Origin: JAFGRU01 sp016934985
GTDB lineage: Bacteria; Desulfobacterota; Desulfuromonadia; Desulfuromonadales; JAAYDE01
Assembly: GCA_963665045.2 (NCBI GenBank)
Contig: CAXXJQ010000008.1
Coordinates: forward strand, 1-64,000
Length of the DNA stretch: 64,000 bases
Direction of reading: 5' to 3'
The translations under genes were made by a program, and so were the position numbers. A model generated the notes under the pieces. It made no database searches. It saw only the letters and a program-made list of their open reading frames with translations, and was not told the origin of the DNA. Every line of letters begins with the position of its first letter. Within the stretch, counting starts at the first letter, position 1. Positions 26,178-34,494 of the stretch are shown here, one piece after another.

Positions 26178-27623
26178 ATGAAAAAAGATGAGGTTCCGCA
26201 GGATGCCGCGATTCTTGACAGCCAGCAAGAGATTGCCTATGCAGTTGATGAAAACGGCCGTTATGTCCTGACACCGAGTGCCGGCTGGGATCCTGCCAAT
26301 CTGGCCAATATCCAGGCCTGGCAGACAATTGCCGAAAAGGTGGATTCAACACTGCAGAAGATCAGGTCGGGGGACTTGAGTCCCCTGGCCTTTCATATGG
26401 CGCGCAATCAGATGGACATTTGTCTTCTGGCCGGATATGCCGGAATATCCGGCTGGCAGGTTCGCCGCCATCTCAAACCCCATCATTATCAAAAGCTGTC
26501 TCAGGAAATGCGCAATCGGTATGCCGAGCTGTTTCGGCTTCCCGCCGATCAGCTTGACAGTCTGCCCGATCGCTTCGAACTCCCGGTAGGCATTTCCCCG
26601 GGGTACAAAAACGCGCCTTCAGTAAGGATTGATTTCCACCACCGGCAGTCTGCTCATTGTGAAAGTGGTGTTACGGCAAACCTTTTGTCTCATCATGGTC
26701 AGACCTTGTCAGAAGCAATGGTTTTCGGCATTGGCGGCGGACTGCTTTTCGGCTATTTCCCCTTTGTCAGGGTTAACCATTTACCGCTGACAACTTTTCG
26801 AACTTTTCCAGGGGCAATTTTTAAAAAATGTGCTAAACGTCTGGGCTTTCGTTTTAATTCTCGAACCTATCGCCATCCGGCTCCGGCTATGCGGGCACTG
26901 GATGAGGTTTTGGCCAAAGGGACGCCGGCCGGTTTGCAGACCGGCGTTTATTGGCTGCCTTATTTTCCTCCGGCACTGCGTTTTCATTTCAACGCCCATA
27001 ATCTGGTTGTCTGCGGCCGCCAGGGCGATCAATATCTGGTCAGTGACCCGCTGTTTGACACATTTATGAACTGTTCGGGAAAGGACCTTGAAAAAGCCCG
27101 TTTCGCCAAAGGAGCCCTGGCGCCCAGAGGGAGAATGTACTGGATAACGGAGTTCCCGGAAGAAGTTGACCTGCGCTCTGCGGCAGTGGCCGGCATTCGC
27201 GAGGTTGCCAGGAATATGGTCAGTGTGCCGGTTCCGTTGCTCGGGGTCCGTGGCATGAAGTTATTGGCCGGACGCATGAAAACCTGGCCGGAAAAATTGG
27301 GGAGGAAACGGGCTGTTCAGTATTTGGGGCATTTGATTCGGATGCAGGAGGAGATCGGCACCGGCGGCGGGGGGTTTCGTTTTATTTATGCCGCCTTTTT
27401 GCAGGAGGTCGCTGATTTGATGAGTAACCGGAGGGTTGCTGAGTTGGCCGGGGAAATGACGGATATAGGGGATCTTTGGCGACAGTTTGCTTTGCTCAGC
27501 GCCCGCAACTGCAAGGGACGCGAAGGCGCTAATTCATCTTTCCCGGCCCTGGCCGGCTTGCTCTCAGGCTGTGCCGACCGCGAGGAAGCGCTGTTCCGTG
27601 AGCTTTTAATGCTGGTGCGCTAA
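26178..27623 (+). CDS. BtrH-like acyltransferase (butirosin BtrH N-terminal/DUF4872 type)
   Basis: A 481-residue protein. Residues about 140-300 match the BtrH N-terminal papain-like fold, with Cys161 in HCESGVTANLL as probable nucleophile, a following GIGGGLLFGY block, and a histidine in FNAHNLVVCG. A DUF4872-like helical domain follows (about 320-480). Residues 1-130 form an extra helical region of unknown role. In butirosin synthesis BtrH moves an acyl group from an ACP to an amine. Here, with several ACPs and no ordinary off-loading enzyme nearby, it could transfer the finished chain from ACP to a lipid or amine acceptor (inference). Confidence 0.72.
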   Translation: MKKDEVPQDAAILDSQQEIAYAVDENGRYVLTPSAGWDPANLANIQAWQTIAEKVDSTLQKIRSGDLSPLAFHMARNQMDICLLAGYAGISGWQVRRHLKPHHYQKLSQEMRNRYAELFRLPADQLDSLPDRFELPVGISPGYKNAPSVRIDFHHRQSAHCESGVTANLLSHHGQTLSEAMVFGIGGGLLFGYFPFVRVNHLPLTTFRTFPGAIFKKCAKRLGFRFNSRTYRHPAPAMRALDEVLAKGTPAGLQTGVYWLPYFPPALRFHFNAHNLVVCGRQGDQYLVSDPLFDTFMNCSGKDLEKARFAKGALAPRGRMYWITEFPEEVDLRSAAVAGIREVARNMVSVPVPLLGVRGMKLLAGRMKTWPEKLGRKRAVQYLGHLIRMQEEIGTGGGGFRFIYAAFLQEVADLMSNRRVAELAGEMTDIGDLWRQFALLSARNCKGREGANSSFPALAGLLSGCADREEALFRELLMLVR

Positions 27624-27687
27624 GTTGAAAAAAGGCCAGGTTCGGTGGAATTTTCAGAAAATACTCATGTAATCGAAAAAAAAGCCG

Positions 27688-28425
27688 TTGTTAAGGGCAA
27701 GCGGTCTCAGAAAAAGCTATGGGGAAGGGAACCCTCCGGCCGTTGATGACCTCTCTTTGCAAGTGGAACCTGGTGAGGTTTATGGGCTGCTTGGGCCAAA
27801 CGGTGCCGGGAAAACCACATCAATTCTGATCATGAGTACCTTGTTGCGCCCCTGTTACGGGACTTTGTCGATCTGCGGGACCGACGCTTTTAAATACCCT
27901 GGCAAGGTCCGTAAAATGATCGGTCTGGTTCCACAGGAGATCGCTCTCTATCCGACCCTGACCGGAAGAGAAAATCTGTATTACTTTGGGCGTTTGAATG
28001 GACTGAAGGGGGCATCCCTTGAGGCTCGGGTGGACACCTGTATCGGTTTGGTCGGTTTGTCCGAAAACGCCGACCGGCGGGTTGAATATTATTCAGGGGG
28101 CATGAAAAGGCGGCTCAATCTTGCCGTAGGTGTTGTCCACCAGCCTAAACTTTTGTTTCTTGATGAGCCGACTGTCGGTATAGATGCCCAATCCCGTCAT
28201 ATGATTATTGAAAATCTTCTTCAACTTCGGGAAGAAGGGGTGTCGATGGTTTATACCACCCATTATATGGAGGAAGCCCAGCAGCTTTGTAACAATATTG
28301 CGATCATCGACAAAGGGAAAAAAATCGCAGAGGGAGCGGCCGGCCAATTGTTGGCAGCGCATCCCGGTTGTCGCAATCTTGAGGAATTATTTCTCCATTT
28401 CACTGGTCGGCAATTAAGGGATTGA
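27688..28425 (+). CDS. ABC transporter ATP-binding protein (ABC-2 exporter type)
   Basis: A 245-residue ATPase with Walker A GPNGAGKT (residues 36-43), Q-loop LVPQE, signature YYSGGMKRR, Walker B LLFLDEPTVG and the H-loop in YTTHYMEEA. The given start is TTG 27688. A better start may be GTG 27645: if one A is removed from the eight-A run at 27676-27683, that frame continues smoothly into the ATPase and adds about 14 residues. The next gene is the matching permease. It would export a hydrophobic compound, perhaps a cluster product or the sugar-lipid. Confidence 0.88.
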   Translation: MLRASGLRKSYGEGNPPAVDDLSLQVEPGEVYGLLGPNGAGKTTSILIMSTLLRPCYGTLSICGTDAFKYPGKVRKMIGLVPQEIALYPTLTGRENLYYFGRLNGLKGASLEARVDTCIGLVGLSENADRRVEYYSGGMKRRLNLAVGVVHQPKLLFLDEPTVGIDAQSRHMIIENLLQLREEGVSMVYTTHYMEEAQQLCNNIAIIDKGKKIAEGAAGQLLAAHPGCRNLEELFLHFTGRQLRD

Positions 28426-28428
28426 GCG

Positions 28429-29735
28429 GTGATGAATCCGTTTTTGGCAACCTTTTTTAAGGATTTGTTGATCCTTTGGCGTGATCGGGCCGGAATGTTG
28501 GTGCTTTTTCTAATGCCGATGGTTCTGGTTTTAGTTGTTTCACTTGTCCAGAACAATATTCTTGCGGTAACCGGCCAGGCCGGACTGCGGGTTCTATTTA
28601 TAGATCAGGACCAGGGGTTTGTCGCAAAGGCAATTCGTCAGCGATTACAGGCGTCAGGCGAGCTTGAGTTAATATCTGAACTGGAGGGCAAACCTCTGAC
28701 CGCAGAACGGGCAAGAAAAGAAGTCGCTGCCGGTCATTTCCAGTTCGCCCTCTTGCTTCCCGCTAAAACCAGTGTCAGGCTGCGCGAGAAGTCCTCGTTA
28801 TTGGCACAGGATATATCACGAACCTCGGGGGAATCCAAATCGGACGATATCGACCACGAGCCGGTTCAGGTGTTTTTTGATCCCGGTGTTCAGGGTGTCT
28901 TCAGGACGGCAGTCGTCAGTTCGGTGCGTTATGCTCTGCTTGGCATAGAGCTGAAAGAAATGGAACAGCAGTTCTCTAAAGAGTTGCATGCCCAGTTCGG
29001 CATTGAAAACAGCGAAAAAAAACGAACGGAATATTTCCCGGGAAACTCAGGTGTTCCTGAAAGTCAGCGAACAAATAACCGGGGACAGTGAACAAAGCCG
29101 GAGACCCAACGCCGTACAACAGAATGTTCCGGCCTGGGCCTTATTCGGAATGTTTTTTATCGTTGTCCCTCTTTCCGGCGCATTATTGCGGGAGAGACAC
29201 GACAGTACTATACGCCGGTTGCTGATCCTTCCCGTGCCTTACTGGACTCTGCTGGCGGGAAAGACATTGGCTTATGTGGCAATTTGCCTGGTTCAGTTTG
29301 GCCTTATGCTGCTGGTCGGGAAATTCATCCTGCCTCTGATTGGGAACGCCCGCGTTTCAAATAGGCGAACACCCCGGGGGCGGTTTTTTTTACTGGCTTT
29401 TTGTGCCGCGCTTGCTGCAACAGGTTATGGGATGCTGCTTGGCACATGGGCCCGCAGCTTATGAACAGGCGTCGATGCTGGGAGCGGTATCGGTGGTCAT
29501 CGCGGCGGCTTTGGGCGGCGTCATGGTGCCTGTCTATGTGATGCCGCAGGTGATGCAGAAACTCAGCATTTTTTCACCCCTGGCCTGGGGGCTTGACGGC
29601 TTTATCAAACTGTTTGTCCGCTCTGGAGATTTGGCGAGTATTCAAACAAACCTTTGCTTGTTCATAGGCTTTTTCCTCCTGACGATATCTCTTTCAGTTG
29701 TTTTGTTCAGCCGCCAGGGCCGCAATGGAGGATAA
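28429..29735 (+). pseudogene. ABC-2 type transporter permease, frame broken by single-base insertions
   Basis: This is the permease partner of the upstream ATPase: an N-terminal helix (MLVLFLMPMVLVLVVSL), a large extracytoplasmic region, then five C-terminal helices. The frame is lost after about residue 195 in an eight-A run (29015-29022), again at 29345/29346, near 29376-29391 (an extra G plus an extra T, or one missing base) and at 29459/29460. Removing these bases restores a continuous protein of about 430 residues with the family motif near LSIFSPLAWGLDGF. Nearly all changes are homopolymer insertions, so sequencing error is as likely as true inactivation. Confidence 0.75.
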
Positions 29736-29746
29736 ATTCCAGTGTT

Positions 29747-29884
29747 ACTATTCAGCTTGTTTAATGGATGGACCGTCCCGCCCATTCCAAGGGACGCATA
29801 AACCCATCCATGGGGCTCAACTGCCGCCATCCGAGCGGCAGATGCCCTTTCCATGGGCGGCACGATCCCATCGTGCTGAATAGT
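29747..29884. repeat. dispersed palindromic intergenic repeat, family A copy 2
   Basis: A 138-bp element with perfect 10-bp inverted ends, actattcagc (29747-29756) and gctgaatagt (29875-29884). Its interior is the reverse complement of the copy at 18143-18285, with an internal hairpin-like pair (gccgccatccgagcggc). It fills the gap between the ABC permease and the third ACP. Confidence 0.78.
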
Positions 29885-29915
29885 TTCATTCCAGTATCGA
29901 TTTAAGGAGCCTCAA

Positions 29916-30179
29916 ATGTTAAAAATTTTTGATCTGGAAACTGACCTCAAAGAGTTGATTGTCGAGGCCTGCAATATTCCGGATGTACCCGAGAGCTTTT
30001 CAAACGAAGGTCCCCTGTTTGGCCCCGACTCTTCTTTGGGGCTTGATTCTCTCGATGCCGTTGAAGTCGTGGTCGCGGTGCAGCGGGCCTATGGTGTCAG
30101 GATCGGAGGCGAAGAAAACAGCCGTGAAGTATTAAAGTCAATAAAAACTCTGGCTGAGTTTATTCAAAGGGAACTATAA
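29916..30179 (+). CDS. acyl carrier protein
   Basis: An 87-residue ACP with Ser45 in LGLDSLDAVEVVVAVQ. The N-terminus (MLKIFDLETDLKELIVEACNIPDV) is longer than in the other two ACPs. The start has a clear ribosome binding site (TTAAGGAGCC). It is separated from the exporter genes by repeat A and followed by two lipoprotein genes, so it may serve the KAS III and radical SAM protein 4 encoded just beyond, or the whole locus. Confidence 0.92.
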   Translation: MLKIFDLETDLKELIVEACNIPDVPESFSNEGPLFGPDSSLGLDSLDAVEVVVAVQRAYGVRIGGEENSREVLKSIKTLAEFIQREL

Positions 30180-30242
30180 GCATCCTAAACTGTTTTTCGG
30201 GGAGTATTACTATTACAATTTAGCGAGGGGGGCTGAAAAAAG

Positions 30243-30686
30243 ATGAAAAAAAGGATTGTTTTGTTTTCCATTCTGTTGGCTTTTGGATTTGTTTCCGGTT
30301 GCTCAATCGTCGAACAACGAGCAGCTAAGTTGCCTGGCGCGGAAATCAAGGAAAAACCCAAGTTTTTTGTCCTCAGTCTCGAAGGAGACAAACGCAACAT
30401 TGCTTTGGTAATTAGTGATGAGTTGAAAGCCATGGGCTATGAATCAGATTCGGGCTTGAAAAGTTGGATGCCACCCGATACCGATGTTCTAGTTACCTTC
30501 GAGGATCGTTGGTTCTGGGACATGGCAAATTATATGATTCGGCTGAACATGGAATTCAGGGATCCGGTTACGGAGTATCCCCTGGTTGTGGGGGAATCGC
30601 TAAGAACTTCGCTGGCCCGTAAAAGCCCTCCGGAAATGGCGAGGGAAGTGTTGACTGGGATGTTTGCCGAATATGAAAAAAATTAG
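30243..30686 (+). CDS. lipoprotein of unknown function
   Basis: A 147-residue protein whose signal peptide ends in a lipobox, GFVSGC (Cys near residue 20). The mature part contains KPKFFVLSLEGDKRNIALVISDELKAMGYE, a short alpha/beta pattern, and ends with a helical segment (PPEMAREVLTGMF). I do not recognise the family. It is co-directional with the ACP before it and a second lipoprotein 18 bp after it, so the two lipoproteins may act together in the outer membrane. Confidence 0.72.
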   Translation: MKKRIVLFSILLAFGFVSGCSIVEQRAAKLPGAEIKEKPKFFVLSLEGDKRNIALVISDELKAMGYESDSGLKSWMPPDTDVLVTFEDRWFWDMANYMIRLNMEFRDPVTEYPLVVGESLRTSLARKSPPEMAREVLTGMFAEYEKN

Positions 30687-30704
30687 AATTGCGGGGGATA
30701 TGCG

Positions 30705-31256
30705 ATGAAGAATGTAAATAGATATGTAACCAGGTTTTCAATTGTTCTGTCAGTTTTAATGTTAATGTTTTTATCCGGATGTGCCGGCCCCATGGCAATT
30801 CAGGAACAGGCCATGAAGCCCACACCCCTTGAGCTGAAAAAGACTCATGATTTTTCTGTCTGCGTATCTGCCCAGGGAGGCCGGGAAAAGGATCCGTTTG
30901 GTATTCCCCAGGTTTCCAACGAACAACTGGTAAAGACAGTCCGGGAATCAATTATTGAATCAAACCTTTTTTCAAAGGTGGTTCCCCAAAATCAGGATTA
31001 TTCCCTTGATTTATTTATTGTTCGGATTTCTCAGCCGCTTGTTGGCAGAGACGCAACTGTCAAGATCGAAATTGCCTGGACAATGAGGGTGGGGCTATCC
31101 GAAGAGGTGATTTGGCAGAAATCCATAACCACCTCCGCCACTACGCTTGAGAATGAAAATTCACTCCTTTTTAACCGGATTGTTTTGGCGACCCAGGAAG
31201 CGACGCGCAAGAATATTGAGCAGGGATTGACAGAAATCTCCGCTTTGGCGTTGTGA
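30705..31256 (+). CDS. lipoprotein of unknown function
   Basis: A 183-residue protein with a signal peptide ending in FLSGC (lipidated Cys near residue 26). The mature part has a VRESIIESNLFSKVV helix and strand pairs such as YSLDLFIVRISQPL and VKIEIAWTMRVGL. This resembles small outer-membrane lipoproteins with a TolB-N/GNA1162-like fold, a weak impression only. It ends 10 bp before a strong bidirectional terminator, which closes the plus-strand part of the biosynthetic locus. Confidence 0.72.
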   Translation: MKNVNRYVTRFSIVLSVLMLMFLSGCAGPMAIQEQAMKPTPLELKKTHDFSVCVSAQGGREKDPFGIPQVSNEQLVKTVRESIIESNLFSKVVPQNQDYSLDLFIVRISQPLVGRDATVKIEIAWTMRVGLSEEVIWQKSITTSATTLENENSLLFNRIVLATQEATRKNIEQGLTEISALAL

Positions 31257-31265
31257 TTTTTGAAA

Positions 31266-31309
31266 ACCTGAAAGGCTCCGGGACATTCAACCCCCGGAGC
31301 CTTTCAGGT
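31266..31309. terminator. bidirectional hairpin terminator between convergent genes
   Basis: A perfect 17-bp inverted repeat, acctgaaaggctccggg (31266-31282) and cccggagcctttcaggt (31293-31309), with a 10-base loop. It lies between the second lipoprotein (+) and the KAS III gene (-), whose stop codon begins at the outer end of the stem. There are no long T-runs, but the stem is very strong. Confidence 0.75.
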
Positions 31310-32457
31310 CATACCACCGTCAACAACATATAGCAGATGGTAAATCGTCCGCTCTCGGGAACGAAGCAGAGCAGCTTCTCTCCTTTTTTAAGCTTTCCTG
31401 AATGAAATAATTCCTCAAGCATGATGTAGATGGAAGCCGCGCCGGTATTCCCCTTGTAGGTCAGGTTGGTGAACCAGCGTTCCTTGGGAATATCAAAGCC
31501 AATTCGGGCCAATTTTTTCTGCAATTCAGGACGAAAATATTCGGAAGAATAATGGGGCAGGAACCAGTCGATTTCATCAGCATTCAGGGCATATTTGTCA
31601 ATCAGTAACGGCAGGGTGCGGATGACGCTGGTATCGCTGATCTCCCGGTTGAGCAGCTTGACGTCCTGCTTGATTTGAAAGCAGTGCTCGTTGACCGCCT
31701 GTTCAAGTGAAGGATATTCGCGCCATCCTGTCAGGGAGCCGTCAAGGTTTTTGTCAGCCCCGGCATACATGCAGGGTTCAAACAGGTGAGCAAAAGAAAG
31801 TATATCAATCCAGTCCAGGCGAAGGGAAAAATGATCTTTTCCGGGCTGGTTGCTCAGGAAAGCCGCGCCGGCCCCATCGGAGAGCATCCAGCGAAGAAAA
31901 TCGGCTTCGAAAGAGAGCGCGGGTTGCTTTTCCAGTTCTTCGGTTTTTTCTGCGGAACAGGGTGCGCACAACCGTGCCAGTAAAAAGGTAGAGCCCAATT
32001 CGGAACCTGTGGCTACGGCATTTTCAGTCGATCCGAGAGCAACGTTCATGAAAGCGTGTTTCAGCGCCACCATCCCCGAGGTGCAAACTCCCGCAGCGCT
32101 CATTATTTCGCAGATGCCGCCGCCCATCTCACCGTGGACCATGGGTGCGTGGCCCGGTATCAGTTGATCAGGAGACGACGTCCCGCAGCAGAGGCATTGG
32201 ATATCGCTTGTTGAAAAATTTTTGGATGGTTTAAGTTGGCGAATGGCCTCGGCAGTTAACTGGGCGTTATTATGGGTAGTTTTTCCGGTTTGGGGGTCAA
32301 TGGCATAATAGCGATGGGTGATTTTGTTGTTTCGCAAAATGATACGCCGAGTTCTTGAGGGTATCTGATTGACCATGCCGAGGATTTTTTCCATATCATC
32401 GTTGCCGACCGGCTCATTGGGGAGAAAAGAAGCCAGATCGGTGATAAACACATCCAT
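31309..32457 (-). CDS. 3-oxoacyl-ACP synthase III-like (KAS III/DarB-related) enzyme
   Basis: A 382-residue thiolase-fold enzyme, longer than housekeeping FabH (about 320). The nucleophile is Cys125 in SAAGVCTSGMVALKHA. The partner histidine is in DWFLPHYSS and the asparagine in YKGNTGAAS, so a Cys-His-Asn triad is plausible. KAS III enzymes start or join acyl chains. In flexirubin-type clusters DarB-like members condense two acyl pieces into dialkylresorcinols, so this protein might join a second chain to the polyene product. No DarA-type partner is visible. It runs opposite to the main cluster and is transcribed after the radical SAM gene 5 bp upstream of it. Confidence 0.82.
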   Translation of the reverse strand: MDVFITDLASFLPNEPVGNDDMEKILGMVNQIPSRTRRIILRNNKITHRYYAIDPQTGKTTHNNAQLTAEAIRQLKPSKNFSTSDIQCLCCGTSSPDQLIPGHAPMVHGEMGGGICEIMSAAGVCTSGMVALKHAFMNVALGSTENAVATGSELGSTFLLARLCAPCSAEKTEELEKQPALSFEADFLRWMLSDGAGAAFLSNQPGKDHFSLRLDWIDILSFAHLFEPCMYAGADKNLDGSLTGWREYPSLEQAVNEHCFQIKQDVKLLNREISDTSVIRTLPLLIDKYALNADEIDWFLPHYSSEYFRPELQKKLARIGFDIPKERWFTNLTYKGNTGAASIYIMLEELFHSGKLKKGEKLLCFVPESGRFTICYMLLTVV

Positions 32458-32462
32458 TGCAG

Positions 32463-33758
32463 TTAAACCTTTCCTTTTTTGTGTCCCTCAACCAGTAAGT
32501 TTGCATAGCGCCGATAAAAAAGCTCTTCATCGAGGTGCGTAGGCAGCACGGCATTGGTCAGGGTGTAATAATCGAGATCGTGGATGCATATTTTTCCCTT
32601 TAATTGCTGATAAAGGCGGGTTCCGGGCAAAGGGGTCAGAATGCTGTAAATGGGCAGGTCAATCTGTTGTTCTTTGGTAAAATCAGCCAACTGGTCGAAT
32701 TTTTTCTCATCGTAATCGGGCGAAATAATGAAATCTCCGACAATAGTCAACCCAAGTCCGTGAAGGGTCTCGATTGCTTTTAGATTGAGAGCCAGACAAC
32801 TTTCTTTTTCCATCATATTCAAGGTTTCGTCGCATATTTCCTCCAAACCGATAATGACTGCCCGTAAACCGATTTCCTTCCAACGTTCAAAAAGTTCGGG
32901 ATGTTGCACTACCGTGTCGGCTCGAACATCCGCCAGAAACTGTTTTCTGATTCCTGTGGCCTCTATCGTATCGCCAAGTTTTTGGGCGTGAACCGGATCG
33001 GCAAAACTGTTGGCATCAACCAGGCGGATTACCGGGCTTTGGTCAAGGGCTTTAATATCGCGTATTATAGAATCAGTTCCGGCGGTCAGGTAGCGATTGC
33101 CGGTCAACGAACCAATACAACAGAAAGAACAGTCAAAAGGGCAGCCGACCGCCGTTGTGACAAAGCCAATCTGCAGACCGAGGGTTTTCAAAGTGTAGTT
33201 GGTGCGATAATTGGCAACCAGGTCGTAACGGGGAGGGGCATGGTCAGCCAGATCCTGGGGGGAAAAATTGCGGGGTAGCCATTGCAAAGGTTTTCCGGGG
33301 CGTGTGGGAGCGACCCCCGCTATGGCGGCGTTTATGTCGCCATGTGTCAGGGATTCCACCAGTTCCTTCAGGCTTTGTTTCCCTAAGCCAATCGTTATCC
33401 AGTCAATATCCGGGCGATTGAAAAAACCCGGATCGCAGGACGCGTGTATACCCCCCACCACCACCTTTGCCGAACAACTTTGTTTAACTTCCCGTGCCAG
33501 CCTGAGAGCTGTATTGGCTTCACAGGTCATAGCAGTCAAACCGACCAACTCCGGGTTGAAGGACGCAAGCTCTCGTTGCAGTCCATCCGGCTCGATCTTG
33601 AGGTCGAGAATATGAACATCATGTTCGCCCAGGTTGCCTGCCAAAACCTCTAAAGCCAGGGGCTCCCCACGAAAGATCTGTTTCAGGGAAGTGATGCCGT
33701 ATCGTTCTTCAGGGATACTGCGACCGCAGTTTGGCGGGTTGATAAAAAGAATTCGCAT
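32463..33758 (-). CDS. cobalamin-binding-type radical SAM protein 4
   Basis: A 431-residue radical SAM protein. The N-terminal B12-binding-like domain begins MRILFINPPNCGRSIPEERYG and includes VVVGGIHASCDP. The [4Fe-4S] motif is C206-x3-C210-x2-C213 in AVGCPFDCSFCC. The sequence up to PLALEVLAGNLGEHD is typical of the group that includes hopanoid and lipid-modifying enzymes. It forms a two-gene minus-strand operon with the KAS III. It is the fourth such enzyme in the locus, and its partner suggests it acts on the KAS III product or substrate. Confidence 0.85.
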   Translation of the reverse strand: MRILFINPPNCGRSIPEERYGITSLKQIFRGEPLALEVLAGNLGEHDVHILDLKIEPDGLQRELASFNPELVGLTAMTCEANTALRLAREVKQSCSAKVVVGGIHASCDPGFFNRPDIDWITIGLGKQSLKELVESLTHGDINAAIAGVAPTRPGKPLQWLPRNFSPQDLADHAPPRYDLVANYRTNYTLKTLGLQIGFVTTAVGCPFDCSFCCIGSLTGNRYLTAGTDSIIRDIKALDQSPVIRLVDANSFADPVHAQKLGDTIEATGIRKQFLADVRADTVVQHPELFERWKEIGLRAVIIGLEEICDETLNMMEKESCLALNLKAIETLHGLGLTIVGDFIISPDYDEKKFDQLADFTKEQQIDLPIYSILTPLPGTRLYQQLKGKICIHDLDYYTLTNAVLPTHLDEELFYRRYANLLVEGHKKGKV

Positions 33759-34012
33759 TTAAAAAAAGATCTGAATATATGAAAACTAAAGGAGAGCTTT
33801 CATTATTCTGCAACTTATAAAAAAGGCATGATATATTTGAAAGTGGGCTATTCTAAAAATTTTTAGAGAGGATGTAAATTTAAATTAAAATTAGGGCCAA
33901 TCCAGGGTGAAGCAGAATACCATGTTCTTTTGGCTGATTTTCAACAATCGTAATAATATAAGGGCCCGAAAGCCCTGTTTCTTGTGTTTTCTAAATAATT
34001 TGAGGAGGAGAA

Positions 34013-34405
34013 ATGTCGAGAAAAATTTTCAAAAGTGTCACCGGTCTTTTTTTAATTTTCAGTCTTGCTTCCCTGCATTTTCCCCACATGGTGCGTGCTG
34101 AACTGATCAATGTCCAGTCCTTGATGAGTGCTCAGCAGCGAGCTGAAAAGATTGATCAAGCCAGGACTTTTTTACAGCGCCAGGATGTTAAAGAGCAAAT
34201 GGTTTCATTCGGGATTAACCCTGAAGAAGCTCAACTGAGGGTGGAGGCCCTGAGTGATCAGGAATTGAACACACTTGCTCAGAATATTGAAAATCTTCCC
34301 TCCGGGGCTGGGGTTGGAACTCTTCTGGCTCTCGTCGGCCTTGTTTTTGTTGTGCTGATTACGTTGGAATTGCTGGGGGAGACAAACTTCTTTTCAAGTT
34401 TCTAG
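34013..34405 (+). CDS. PA2779 family (DUF6627) small membrane protein
   Basis: A 130-residue protein with a signal peptide (residues 1-29, ending MVRAE), a helical middle (LMSAQQRAEKIDQARTFLQR.DV, then LSDQELNTLAQNIENLPSGAG), and one C-terminal membrane helix (LLALVGLVFVVLITLELLG). This arrangement matches the PA2779 family, in which the gene usually precedes a C39-like peptidase (PA2778). No such peptidase follows here. A strong GGAGGAG precedes the ATG. The role is unknown. Confidence 0.72.
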   Translation: MSRKIFKSVTGLFLIFSLASLHFPHMVRAELINVQSLMSAQQRAEKIDQARTFLQRQDVKEQMVSFGINPEEAQLRVEALSDQELNTLAQNIENLPSGAGVGTLLALVGLVFVVLITLELLGETNFFSSF

Positions 34406-34494
34406 GATTTAAAAAAGGAAAAAGATAAAATGTTCCATATCGAGGCGGGTCTCGGTTTGCACAGCCTGCTGTCTTGGAAAAAAGGAGCAGAAAT

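Noticed and set aside
34013..34405. Component of a PA2778/PA2779 peptidase system
   Set aside because: The C39-like peptidase partner is not adjacent, so only the PA2779 family membership is claimed.
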